This document shows, piece by piece, positions 39,082 through 49,490 of a stretch of DNA of 64,000 nucleotides. Position 1 is the stretch's first letter. Each line of letters opens with the position of its first letter. Under the pieces are notes generated by a model, which was given only the letters and a program-made list of their open reading frames with translations, was not told the origin of the DNA and searched no databases. The translations under genes and the position numbers were made by a program. The stretch covers positions 38,200,956-38,264,955 of the forward strand of contig NC_053392.1 of NCBI RefSeq assembly GCF_905171765.1, written 5' to 3'. The stretch is from Bufo bufo (lineage: Eukaryota; Chordata; Amphibia; Anura; Bufonidae).

Positions 39082-40240
39082 CTAGTCTATCTCGTAGATT
39101 AGTGCCCCTTTTGTATGAAAATAGTGGGGGACCTCATTACTGAGAGGGGTATATGTAGACACAAATGGAATTTTTTGGAGCTGTTCTTTACGTTTTCTTT
39201 TTTCAATCAGTCCTTGTCTAGTCATACTCTGTACTTTGTCCTCATGTTTATTGATCAATTTAGGGGGGTATACTCTTTCCGTAAATTTATGTGTCATTTC
39301 ATCTAGTCGAGTTTGTATGTTTTGTTCTTTACTCACTATCCTCCTGACTCGTAGGAATTGGCTATACGCGAGTGATTTTACCATCCCGCGTGTGTGTGCA
39401 CTATCAAATTGCAGAAGGTTGTTTCTGTCTGTTGCTTTCTGAAAAAGGTCAGTGTGTAGAGAGTTGTTTTCCGTGTAGACCAACACGTCCAGGAACTGTA
39501 GCTGATCAGCTGAGTGTACCTTCGTGAACTGAAATTCCTGATAAATCCCATTGAGATAGTCGTTAAACTCATGCAATTGAGATACTGTTCCTGTCCAGAT
39601 GAAAAAGATATCATCTATATATCTCATCCAGCCCCTCACAAATTGGAAGAATCTGGATGGATATATATGTACATCTTCAAAGTGTGCCATGTAAATGTTG
39701 GCATAGACCGGGGCCACATTGGATCCCACTGTGGTTCCTCTGCATTGGACATAGAACCAGTTTTGCCCTCTGTAGTGTGTGGTTTGAATTGTCAAGTCTG
39801 TGTTGTACCGCCTCTAGTACCTTGTGATGTTCTATACTGGTGTATAGGCTTACTACGTCAATTGAGACTAGTAAGTTGCCCTCTGTGAAGTCAAGGTCTC
39901 TCAATTTAAGGAGAAAGTGGGAGGTGTCTCTGATGAAAGAAGTGGCTGAAGTTGCAAATTCCTGTAGAATTTTGTCTAGGAAGACAGCTATCGGGGAGAA
40001 GATGGAGTTAATCCCTGATACAATGGTTCTGTCTGTATGAATTTTTGGTATAGTGTAAAGGACCGGCGTGATGGGGTTTGTCGCGATTAGGTAGTCATGA
40101 AGGGATTTATCGATGATGTCTTCAGCATACGCGTCGTCGACCAGTAGTTTGATTCTATGCATGATTTCAAATTTCGGATCGTGGTCGACCTTATGGTATA
40201 CTGATACGGTATACTGATATTTAATGGTAATATCCTTCAT
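39082..40240 (-). pseudogene. Penelope-like reverse transcriptase (left arm, one frameshift)
   Basis: The upstream frame (40240-39735) has PITPVLYTIPKIHTDRTIVS and the motif A region LLVSIDVVSLYTSIEHHKVL. A frameshift near 39740 leads to the second frame (39795-39082) with GTTVGSNVAPVYANIYMAHF and the catalytic box RYIDDIFFIWTG, then QFLDVLVYTENNSLHTDLFQ and KIPFVSTYTPLSNEV. Penelope-like RTs are related to telomerase and lack an APE endonuclease. The N-terminal part is cut by a MITE at 40249. Confidence 0.9.
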
Positions 40241-40248
40241 ACAGCTTA

Positions 40249-40720
40249 GGCTACTTTCACACTAGCATTCGGGTGTCCGCTTGTGAGCTCCGTTTGAAGG
40301 GGCTCACAAGCGTCCCCGAACGCATCCGTACTGCCCTAATGCATTCTGAGTGGACGCGGATCCGCTCAGAATGCATCAGTCTGGCAGCGTTCAGCCTCCG
40401 CTCCGCTCAGCAAGCGGACACCTGAACGTGGCCATGCGGAGGCAAGCGGATCTGTCCAGACTTTCAATGTAAGTCAATGGGGACAGATCCGTTTGAAGAT
40501 GACACAATATGGCTCAATCTTCAAACGGATCCGTCCCCCATTGACTTTCAATGTAAAGTCTGGACGGATCCGTCTGAAGCTACTTTCACACTTAGAATTT
40601 TTTCTACAATATAATGCAGACGGATCCGTTCTGAACGGATCCCAAGTCTGCATTATATGAGCGGATCCGTCTGAGCAGACATCAGACGGACCCGCTCTGA
40701 ACGCTAGTGTGAAAGTAGCC
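40249..40720. mobile_element. Second Harbinger-like MITE (GGCTACTTTCACAC ends), TTA duplication
   Basis: The termini GGCTACTTTCACACTAGC / GCTAGTGTGAAAGTAGCC are flanked by TTA on both sides (40246-40248 and 40721-40723). This 3-bp TWA duplication is typical of PIF/Harbinger. The interior is palindromic, with repeated GGATCCG cores like the copy at 5749-6204, and a secondary copy of the end sequence (gctactttcacacttag) near 40578. Confidence 0.8.
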
Positions 40721-41188
40721 TTAACTGCTCTAGGGTCTCCCTCTCTATTTTTGCCAGATTTGATTTATATTTTAGATGTGGGGTTTGCTCTTTTAGTTTG
40801 TCTATGTCTTTCTGTACTAGAGATATGTATGCCTCAATCACGTTGTTATTAGGTGGTGGGTGGAAGCTACTCTTTGTGGGCAAATTTAGATTTTTTTTGT
40901 GTCATCACCTCGTTGGTGGTAGGTTGAGCCATCTTTGATGTGTCTTCCTGTGGTCGATCTGCGAAATGGGCCTTAAGTCGAAGTCGCTTAAAGAAGGCGA
41001 ATAGGTCTTTTTCATAGCTCAACCAGTCAATCTGTGTAGTGAGCTATGAAATAGACCTATTCGCCTTCTTTAGGCGACTTAGACTTAAGGCCCATTTCGC
41101 AGATCGACCACAGAGAGACACATAAAAGATGGCTCAACCTACCACCAATGAGGTGATGACACACAAAAAATCTAAATTTGCCCAGTCG
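40721..41188. repeat. Centre of the Penelope palindrome (20-nt loop)
   Basis: Sequence left of 41020 (cgaataggtctttttcatagctc) returns right of 41041 as gagctatgaaatagacct with few differences. The match continues for about 130 bases to the aaatctaaatttgccc phrase near 41180. Such a short loop makes the locus able to extrude a long cruciform. Confidence 0.85.
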
Positions 41189-41339
41189 GTGTATTCAGGA
41201 AGGAGTTTTCTTCTGTAGTATTCCCCAGTATCCGTGCAACTTCTTCCTTTGTGTTGACAGAGCTACCAGCTGCCGTCATTTTAAAATGTACTTCAAAAAA
41301 AAATTCCAATAGGAAAATGAGGTCCGATTCTCTGTGTGC

Positions 41340-42530
41340 GCAATGGGATCCAATGTGGCCCAATTTGTGAGGGGCTGGATGAGATATATAGATGATATCT
41401 TCTTCATCTGGACAGGAACAGTATCTCAATTGCAGGAGTTTAACAACTATCTCAATGGGATTTATCAGGAATTTCAGTTCACGAAGGTACACTCAGCTGA
41501 TTAGCTACAGTTCCTGGACGTGTTGGCCTACACGGAAAACAACTCTCTACACACTGACCTTTTTCGGAAAGCAAAAGACAGAAACAACCTTCTGCACTTT
41601 GATAGTGCACACACACGCGGGATGGTAAAATCACTCCCGTATAGCCAATTCCTACGAGTCAGGAGGATAGTGAGTAAAGAACAAAACATACAAACTCGAC
41701 TAGATGAAATGACACATTAATTTACCAAAAGAGGATACCCCCCCTAAATTGATCAAAAAACATGAGGACAGAGTACAGAGTATGACTAGACAAGGACTGA
41801 TTGAAAAAAGAAAACGTAAAGAACAGCTCCAAAAAATTCCATTTGTGTCTACAGTACAGACCAAAAGTTTGGACACACCTTCTCATTCAAAGAGTTTTCT
41901 TTATTTTTATGACTTTGAAAGGTGTGTCCAAACTTTTGGTCTGTACTGTACATATACCCCTCTCAGTAATGAGGTCGCAATGATCATTAAAAAAAAACTG
42001 GAAACTTCTGACCCAAGCTTTCCCAAAAATTCCTGAGTTTCAAAACCCCTCACTATTTTCATACAAAAGGGGCACTAATCTTCAAGATAGACTAGTACAT
42101 GCAGATTCATACACCTTACAGCAACAAAGGAATAAAAGAATGGGCAGCTTCCCATGCCTAGGATGTTGCCATTGCAATAGCATGATGAAGGGCAATCAAT
42201 TTGTGCACCCCCGGACAGGTACTAGATAGCACATCAAACAATTTTATACATGTAACTCCTCATTTGTCATCTATATTTTACAATGCCCATGTGGACTTCT
42301 TTACGTGGGTGAGACCACACAGGAGATTAAAAAGAGATTCACCCAACACAAGTCAAAAATCTGAAAACTTGCCCTAGAATTACCTGTCCCGGAACATTTA
42401 GTCAAATTTGGGCACAATATCTCACAATTGAGATTTCAGGTCATTGATGGGATTGCACAACTCCGAAGGGGAGGGGACCGAGAAACTCTCCTTAAAAAAT
42501 TGGAACTAAAATAGATCCATAAACTGGATA
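41340..42530 (+). pseudogene. Penelope-like RT C-terminal part and GIY-YIG domain (right arm)
   Basis: This is the plus-strand counterpart of the left arm. It starts abruptly at the equivalent of VRGWMRYIDDIFFIWTG and reads through GIYQEFQFTKVHSAD, stop, LQFLDVLAYTENNSLHTDLF, SQFLRVRRIVSKEQNIQTRL, then KRKEQLQKIPFVST, where a 97-bp MITE interrupts it. It continues in broken frames to the GIY-YIG segment (VIYILQCPCGLLYVGETTQE at about 42270-42330) and a C-terminal stretch ending near 42590. There are at least four stops. RT motifs before the catalytic box are absent, replaced by unrelated DNA at 41188-41340. Confidence 0.85.
41852..41948. mobile_element. 97-bp Tc1/mariner-type MITE with matching empty site
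   Basis: The element is almost entirely terminal inverted repeat: CAGTACAGACCAAAAGTTTG at 41852 and its complement ending at 41948, flanked by TA (41850-41851 and 41949-41950). The left Penelope arm reads gtgtctacatatacc without interruption at the same place, so the empty site is preserved in the same window and gives a TA duplication. Confidence 0.93.
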
Positions 42531-42592
42531 CGTTGGAACCGAAAGGACTTAATAGGGATTTTAATCTTAGTATCTTCCTGTATTAACTTATT

Positions 42593-43842
42593 CCCTAAAT
42601 TACGCTCTGTTCAACCCCTATGTGTGACTTAGCTACATAAGATTTTAACATAAGTAAAGTGCCCAACAATAGATTATTGTTGTGTCTGTTTATATCACAA
42701 TTGTCACTTTTTTTCATTATAGGGGGTTTTCCATGTAAATCAATGTATTATTACTTTCCTCACCCGACGACTTCTCCAACTGCGCCTACACAGACTCCGT
42801 CTATTACTCCTACCATAAATTTCTAGCAGCTTCACATTAACCGCAGGGACAAGTTTGATATATAAATTGCCTTTATTAACAAGGATGAATGCTGAAGGTG
42901 CGACAATTTTTGTCCCTGACCGCCATTGAGCAATCAGGGAGATACTGTCATGTTACCTTACCCCTGTTACAGAGTAAACTCACTAAAGGAATTCTGTGGT
43001 TAACACTGTTCTCAGATGGGAAATTTATGAATGGTGGCTTTTGACCCCTCTTTTAGGGACTGATGGCCAACTTACTGTTGACCATGTCCCTGTAGGGGCC
43101 ACAGCCTAGCATGAGGACTCATGTTACCACTGGAATCGCCGGACCAACGATGCTAGCCAGGTGAAATCCTCATATACCTTGGCCAGCTCTATATCACCAC
43201 CCCGGTCCTCCCTGTAACTGCTGGGACATATGGCTTATACAGTTGCTGCGGAGGGGACGCGATACCTGCTCTCCTGGGGATTGCCCCTTCTCCCCAGCAA
43301 CGATAGACGTCACTGGTGCCTGTGCCCTGGATTGGTGCTGCAGGCGGGAGGCGTTCCCATAACCAGGATCTCCCCCCTGCCCTCAGCAACACCAGACGTC
43401 ACAGGCGCCCGATTTTTCTATTGGCTGCCTTAGGATCCCTCCCTCTGTGGGTGTGGTGACTCGGCGCATGTGCATATGGATACAGAGGATGCCGGATTTT
43501 GCCGCAAATTCACTCTTGAATGCAGCGCTGGTTTTCACATGGACCTTCCTTCACCAGTAAGTATCATTCAATATTAAGTATAGGTAATGTATAGATTGTG
43601 TAATTAGCTTCACTAAGTCACTCCAGTTGCAGGATTTAGATCATGTCATGTAACGTCCACACCCTCCACAAGGGACACACCCACTGACCCACTATTTAAA
43701 GGCACATTCCACTATGGGATTTCATAGCTTGAGAAAGACCAGAGATGGTTGAAACGTTGCTATCTGTATGCTGCTGTTACTAATAAAGTAACCGTTTTTT
43801 TCCCCTGAATTGAAGAGTGCTGTGGATTTCTTTATATTTTGT
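42593..43842 (+). repeat. Penelope terminal non-coding region (right arm)
   Basis: This region is the reverse complement of 31411-32656 with scattered differences. It contains GC-rich stretches near 43200-43400 and ends in caaaatataaag-type sequence. Near 43728-43761 it has cttgagaaagaccagagatg followed by gttgaaacgttgct, a conserved phrase of Penelope-like termini that resembles a hammerhead ribozyme core only loosely. Transcription signals are not identified. Confidence 0.75.
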
Positions 43843-43873
43843 TACTTTCCTGGTGTAGTCACTGTGTACATTA

Positions 43874-44262
43874 CTAGTGATGAGCGGCAAGGGCAATATT
43901 TGAATTTGCGATATTTCGTGAATATTTTGTAGAATATTCGTCATATTCGAGATTATATTCTTGATTGCGAAAATCGGCAATGTATTATTCGCGTAACGTG
44001 CGCAAAATATCGTGGGGTAGGCAACTTTTCTATTGGTTGCTAGGGATGCTGCTAAGCTGTGACAAAGCCTTCTCATTGGCCCACAATCTAGAAGAAGGGA
44101 GGGATGATCACCTGATGGGTACTGTGTAAAAAAAAACAAAAAAAAACAACTAATATTCGTCATTAAGAATATATAGCACTATATTCAAAATATTTGTGAA
44201 TTCTCGAAGTGCCGATATTTGCGATAAAAATTAGCTTTTCGAATATTCGCGCTCAACACTAT
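43874..44262. mobile_element. Palindromic MITE in the 97-bp satellite (gcgctcaacacta end)
   Basis: The left end tactagtgatgagcg and the right end cgcgctcaacacta are imperfect inverted counterparts. Repeated attcg/cgaat words and the pair tgcgataaaaat / atttgcgatattt lie within. The satellite resumes immediately after it. A truncated relative is at 19090-19207. Confidence 0.6.
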
Positions 44263-44350
44263 ACATTACATTACTTATCCTGTACTGATTCTGAGTTACA
44301 TCCTGTATTATACTTCAGAGCTGCACTCACTATTCTACTGGTGGAGTAAA
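44263..44350. repeat. Continuation of the 97-bp satellite
   Basis: The sequence tacattacattacttatcct through ctattctactggtggagt is one further satellite unit. With 43851-43873 it shows that the array was continuous before the insertions. Confidence 0.88.
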
Positions 44351-44973
44351 TGAAGAGAGGTAGCGGCAGCATCTCCAGTGAATCCTTTATTGGAGTGAAT
44401 TTACAGAAAGTGTGCCATAAAATCAAGCAGCAATGTTTTGACTGTATCCCAGCCTTTCTCAAGCCTAATACAGAGTGATAATCTCTACCCTTTTAAAGTG
44501 CATGCAGCTCCACCTACAAAAGGGGGAGCCAATACAATATATAGCAGCCTTTTACAATTAACATCACAACCAATAAATAGTGTCTTATAATCAAACTAAA
44601 ATGCATACACCCGCAGGTGCATGACATGTGCTCACCTTAAACAGTGCACCGCAGTATTGTCCGTTCATCTCGGCCAGCGGGACTCACATCGCAGGTCTCC
44701 AGAGGCGCATTGCGCATGTCAGTGTTATTATCCATAAGTGTTTAGGACCTGGCGAGCACACCGGTCATGTGACCCTGGTCACTTGATGGTCATGTGAACA
44801 TCATATGACCACATAATCTCGTCTTAGTCTCCTCCTGTTCATCCACATTTAAATATGTATGGGATATATGTTAGATCCGGGCGTATAAATGTGAATCTTG
44901 ATATGCCTAGCGAATATTTATATTGACAACCGTTTATATAAATGTTGAGCCGGGGTAAAAATGGATGCATATA

Positions 44974-46509
44974 CAGTCAGGTCCATAAATATTGGGACAT
45001 CAAAACAATTCTAACATCTTTGGCTCTATAAACCACCACAATGGATTTGAAATAAACTAACAAGATATGCTTTAACTGCAGACTTTCAGCTTTAATTTGA
45101 GGGTATTTACATCCAAATCAGGTGAACGGTGTAGGAATTACAACAGTTTGCATATGTGCCTCCCACTTGTTATGGAACCAAAAGTAATGGGACAATTGGC
45201 TTCTCAGCTGTTCCATGGCCAGGTGTGTGTTATTCCCTCATTATCCCAATTACAACGAGCAAATAAAAGGTCCAGAGTTAATTTCAAGTGTGCTATTTGC
45301 ATTTGGAATCTGTTGCTGTCAACTCTCAAGATGAGATACAAAGAGCTGTCACTATCAGTGAAGCAAGCCATCATTAGGCAGAAAAAACACAGAAAGCAAA
45401 TGTGGTGGATGACCGAATAATTATTTCTCTGGTGAAGAAAACACCCTTCACAACAGTTGGCCAGATCAAGAACACTCTCCAGGAGGTAGATGTATGTGTG
45501 TCAAAGTCAACAATCAAGAGAAGATATTACCAGTGTGAATACAAAGGGTTCACCACAAGATGTAAACCATTGGTGAGCCTCAAAAACAGGAAGGCCAGAT
45601 TAGAGTTTGCCAAACGACATCTAAAAAAGCCTTCACAGTTCTGGAACAACATCCTATGGACAGATGAGACCAAGATCAACTTGTACTTGTACCAGAGTGA
45701 TGGGAAGAGAAGAGTATGGAGAAGGAAAGGAACTACTCATGATCCTAAGCATACCACCTCATCAGTGAAGCATGGTGGTGGTGGTAGTGTCATGGCGTGG
45801 GCATGTATGGATGCCAATAGAACTGCTTCTTTTGTATTTATTGATGATGTGACTGCTGACAAAAGCAGCAGGATGAATTCTGAAGTGTTTCGGGCAATAT
45901 TATCTGCTCATATTCAGCCAAATGCTTCAGAACTCATTGGACGGCGCTTCACAGTGCAGATGGACAATGACCCAAAGCATACTGCAAAAGCAACCAAAGA
46001 GTTTTTTAAGGGAAAGAAGTGGAATGTTATGCAATGGCCAAGTCAATCACCTGACCTGAATCCGATTGAGCATGCATTTCACTTGCTGAAGACAAAACTA
46101 AAGGGAAAAATGTCCCAAGAACAAGCAGGAACTGAAGACAGTTGCTGTAGAGGCCTGGCAGAGCATCACCAGGGATGGAACCAGCGTCTGGTGATGTCTA
46201 TGCGTTCCAGACTTCAGGCTGTAATTGACTATAAAGGATTTGCAACCAAGTATTAAAAAGTGAAAGTTTGATTTATGATTATTATTCTGTCCCATTACTT
46301 TTGGTTCCTTATCAAGTGGGAGGCACATATGCAAACTGTTGTAATTCCTGCACCATTCACATGATTTGGATGTAAATACCCTCAAATTAAAGCTGACAGT
46401 CTGCAGTTAAAGCACATCTTGTTTGTTTCATTTCAAATCCATTGTGGTGGTGTATAGAGCCAAAATTTTTAGACTTGTGTCGCTGTCCCAATATTTATGG
46501 ACCTGACTG
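44974..46509 (+). mobile_element. Tc1/mariner transposon, near complete
   Basis: Inverted ends CAGTCAGGTCCATAAATATT (44974) and the exact complement ending at 46509 are flanked by TA (44972-44973 and 46510-46511). The length is 1536 bp. Subterminal inverted similarity continues inward (the aaccaccacaatggatttgaa region and its counterpart near 46440). One transposase gene with few lesions lies inside. Confidence 0.93.
45331..46256 (+). pseudogene. Tc1-like transposase (DD34E), frameshifted
   Basis: The likely ATG is at 45331 (MRYKELSLSVKQAIIRQKKH, an HTH start). A frameshift near 45410 moves to the frame 45402-46256. That frame holds the second HTH part (VDVCVSKSTIKRRYYQCEYK), the first Asp in NILWTDETKINLY, then SVKHGGGGSVMAWACM, the second Asp in QMDNDPKHTAKAT and the Glu in SQSPDLNPIEHAF. 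The spacing fits DD34E. A compensated double shift corrupts about 20 residues after KTKLKGK (46105-46180) before MRSRLQAVIDYKGFATKY. It is inactive, but with only about three lesions. Confidence 0.9.
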
Positions 46510-47066
46510 TAAATACTATATCAATCCGCTGCCCTATCTATTTGAGCACAGTACAATGCATGCTATTACCATATTCCGATATTAGTGGAGATTACATTAA
46601 TTATTGGAGATTGTATAAACCAGTGAAGGTCAAACCGCAGCTCCCCAGCCGCTGCAACACCAAAATCCCACCATGCCCGCTTCAGGCTGATAGCTGTGAG
46701 CAGACTGGGCATGCTGGGAGCTGCAGTCCCACAGCAGCCGGAGAGCCGCAGCCTGCCCATCCCCGGTATGGACTAATGGAATTTAAACCACACTGAACTA
46801 GGGCCAAAAAGGCACAATTTGATAGGTCAAAAAAGCCTTAGTATCAAGTCCTACCACATCTGGAGACCGCAACTGGAGTCCCGATATCCGGAGACAGACT
46901 GAGATGCTTCAATAAAATGCTGTAAAAAAACTGTAAAATATATCAAGTTACTATTGTGACATAAATATATTCATATAAACACTAAAAATCATTAATAAAT
47001 GCATCCACCTATATTGGATCAGATATAACACATAAATCCATATTATATACACTTACTGCACTAAAT

Positions 47067-47927
47067 CTATTCAATGTTATTCACATTAAACTCAATGTTG
47101 AGTCCATAGGGCTGCATAGAGTTCAGGGTGCAAATCCACTGTAACTCTTTTTTCCTGAGGATATGCACTCTGTCCCCACCTCTTCTAAGGGCACCTACCG
47201 AGTCTATCACCCTGAACCTGAGCTGGTTGACAGAGTGACCACATTCTACAAAGTGTTTAACTACTGGCTGATCCATTGTCTGTTTTCTGATCGTGCTCTT
47301 ATGTTTATTAATACGTTCCCTAATCTCCATCGTGTTCTCTCCCACGTAAATCATGCTGCACGGACACTGTAGCATATAAATAACATCTCTCGATCTACAG
47401 ATATAATACTGTTTGATTTTATAAGTCTTCCCACTGTAGGGATGGGCAAAGGTATCGCCCCTAATAAGGTTACCACACTTGCAGCAACCTAGGCATGGAA
47501 AGTTGCCCATTTTCCTAGGTGTTAAATACCGCTGTCCATCCCCACGTATTTCACCCACATCAGATTTTACCAGTCTATCACCTAAACTGGCACTTCTTTT
47601 ATATGACATTAATGGAGGATTATTGAACTCGCGTAATGAAGGTAAACCTCTCTGTAGTATATGCCACTCTTTCCGGAGAATATTGGATATAGCCCCACTA
47701 TGTGTACCAAATGTAGAAACAAAGGGAATGCGTTCACCAATCTTAACAGTGGATGTGGAATAAAGTGTGGTCTCTCTGTCAACCAAACCCACCCTGACTC
47801 TGGTACGCTGCAATAATTTTTTCGGATAGCCTCTCTCCGCAAATTTCTTATCCATCTCTTTAGTTCTCCCTTTAAATGTGTTGTCATCCTCTGATACCAC
47901 CCTCCTTACCGTAGCATCTGGCTCCAA
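47067..47927 (-). CDS. Penelope-like C-terminal part with GIY-YIG endonuclease (left arm)
   Basis: This 286-codon open frame covers the region after the RT thumb. It has RVRVGLVDRETTLYSTSTVK, then ERIPFVSTFGTHSGAISNIL, a Cys/His cluster (GNFPCLGCCKCGNLIRGD) and the GIY-YIG domain DVIYMLQCPCSMIYVGENTM with EIRERINKHKSTIR. It ends in NIEFNVNNIE. The frame is open but lacks its own start and is cut off from the RT by a frameshift at about 47910, so it is probably a fragment rather than a gene in use. Confidence 0.8.
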   Translation of the reverse strand: MEPDATVRRVVSEDDNTFKGRTKEMDKKFAERGYPKKLLQRTRVRVGLVDRETTLYSTSTVKIGERIPFVSTFGTHSGAISNILRKEWHILQRGLPSLREFNNPPLMSYKRSASLGDRLVKSDVGEIRGDGQRYLTPRKMGNFPCLGCCKCGNLIRGDTFAHPYSGKTYKIKQYYICRSRDVIYMLQCPCSMIYVGENTMEIRERINKHKSTIRKQTMDQPVVKHFVECGHSVNQLRFRVIDSVGALRRGGDRVHILRKKELQWICTLNSMQPYGLNIEFNVNNIE

Positions 47928-48505
47928 GGGAGCGAGTCAAGCATACGTCGGGGATGGTTACTGTCATATTTTAACAAATTATTTCTATCCGTTGTTTTCT
48001 GAAACAGATCTGTCTTCAATCTACCTTCCTCTACATATACCCTAACGTCTAGAAATTGCAACTCTTTTTGAGATGTCAACATAAAATGTAGGCCTGGGAT
48101 CCCACCGTTCAGATCCTGATGAAACTCATTTAGCATTTCCATAGTACAGCTCCAAATCCTAAAATGTTGTCAATGTAGCGCCACCAGCACAGGACGTGCA
48201 GAACGATAAACCAGTCTGTCCTCCACCTCCGCCATGAAGATGCTGGCATAAGTTGGGGCCACTTTGGACCCCATCACCACACCCCATTGTTGTTGGAAGA
48301 AGGTGTCCCCAAAGAGAAAATAATTCCTTTTCAGGACCACCACCAGAAGGCGGAGGACAAACCGGCGCCCATCCGGGGAGAGCCCCGTGCCGGCCAGAGC
48401 CCCATCGACGGCACTTAGACTGAATTCATGTTCAATGGACGTGTATAGGGACCCCACATCAAAGCTAACCAAATAAATATGGGCAGGTAACTTAATGTCT
48501 CGCAA
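47906..48505 (-). pseudogene. Penelope-like reverse transcriptase core (left arm, frameshifted)
   Basis: Frame 48505-48170 gives the motif A region YLVSFDVGSLYTSIEHEFSL and motif B MGSKVAPTYASIFMAEVEDR. After a frameshift the DNA reads a catalytic box equivalent to YIDN, with Asn in place of the second Asp, near 48165. Frame 48142-47906 continues with LQFLDVRVYVEEGRLKTDLF and KYDSNHPRRMLDSLPWSQML. The altered catalytic box and the frameshifts make it non-functional. Confidence 0.85.
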
Positions 48506-48534
48506 CTTAGTCAGAAAATGACTCGTATCCCTTC

Positions 48535-49330
48535 ATGGCGGAGGTGGAGGACAGACTGGTTTATCGTTCTGCACATCTTGGGGGAGTCCTGTGCTGGTGG
48601 CGACTACATCGATTTTTATGATTTGGAGCTGTACTATGGAAGCGCTAGATAAGTTTCATCAGCATCTGAATGGTGGGATCCCGGGCCTACAATTTACGGT
48701 GACATCTTCTCAAAAAGAGTTACAATTTCTAGACGTTAGGGTATATGTAGAGCAAGGTAGATTGAAGACAGACCTCTTTCAGAAACCAACGGATAGAAAT
48801 GATTTGTTAAAATATGACAGTAACAATCCCCGATGTATGCTTGACTCGCTTACTTGGAGCCAGATGCTACGGGTAAGAAGGGTGGTATCAGAGGATGACA
48901 CATTTGAAGTGAGAACTAAAGAGATGGGTAAGAAGTTTGCGGAGAGAGGCTTTCCGAGAAAATGATTGCAGCGTACCAGAGTCAGGGTGGGTTTGGTTGA
49001 CAGAGAGACCACACTTCATTCCACATCTACTGTTAAGATTGGTGAACGCATTCCCTTTGTTTCTACATTTGGTACACATAGTGGGGCTATATCCAACATT
49101 CTCAGGAAAGAGTGGCATATACTACAGAGAGGTTTACCTTCAATACGCGAGTTCAATAATCCTCCATTAATGTCATATAAAAGAAGTGCCAGTTTAGGTG
49201 ATAGACTGGTAAAATCTGATGTGGGTGAAATACGTGGGGATGGTCAGAGATATCTAACAACTAGGAAAATGGGTAACTTTCCATGCCTAGGTTGCTGAAA
49301 TTGTGGTAACCTTATTAAGGGCAATACCTT
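48535..49330 (+). pseudogene. Inverted copy of the Penelope-like coding region (right arm)
   Basis: The plus-strand frames repeat the left arm at high similarity: MEALDKFHQHLNGGIPGLQF, ELQFLDVRVYVEQGRLKTDL, SQMLRVRRVVSEDDTFEVRT, a stop at 48963-48965, RVRVGLVDRETTLHSTSTVK and GNFPCLGC followed by a stop. It breaks off within the Cys cluster at tttgcccatcccgg and joins the 165-bp end block, so the GIY-YIG domain is lost. The join shares gcccatccc with the corresponding left-arm sites, suggesting deletion at short homology. Confidence 0.85.
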
Positions 49331-49490
49331 TGCCCATCCCGGCTCTCCTGCTGCTGTGGGACTGCAGCTCCCAGCATGCCCAGTTTGCCCACAGTTATCA
49401 GCCTGCAGCGGGCATGGTGGGATTTTGGTGTTGCAGCGGCTGGGGAGCTGTGGTTTGACCTTCACTGGTTTATACAATCTCCAATAATTA

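Larger units (their letters stand above)
31411..43842. mobile_element. 12.4-kb palindrome formed by two head-to-head copies of a Penelope-like element
   Basis: The left arm (31411-41020, minus orientation) and right arm (41041-43842, plus orientation) are reverse complements of each other around a 20-nt loop at 41021-41040. Both arms carry the same non-coding terminal region (31411-32656 and 42593-43842), the GIY-YIG segment and part of the reverse transcriptase. The left arm is longer because a CR1 (32657-38587) and a Harbinger-like MITE (40249-40720) were inserted. The right arm lacks the N-terminal RT part and instead has a 97-bp Tc1-type MITE. Inverted pseudo-LTR arrangements are known for Penelope-like elements. 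Confidence 0.85.
44351..49490. mobile_element. Second Penelope-like element, also an inverted pair, with a Tc1 insertion
   Basis: A terminal non-coding region (44351-44973), with the tttctcaagc phrase shared with the first Penelope element, is followed by a Tc1 copy (44974-46509). Then comes the left arm (minus, 46605-48505) with GIY-YIG and RT, and a right arm (plus, 48535-49490) repeating the same coding DNA in reverse. A 165-bp block (46605-46770) recurs inverted at 49340-49490 as the outer end of both arms. The protein is diverged from the first element, so this is a separate subfamily. Confidence 0.8.
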
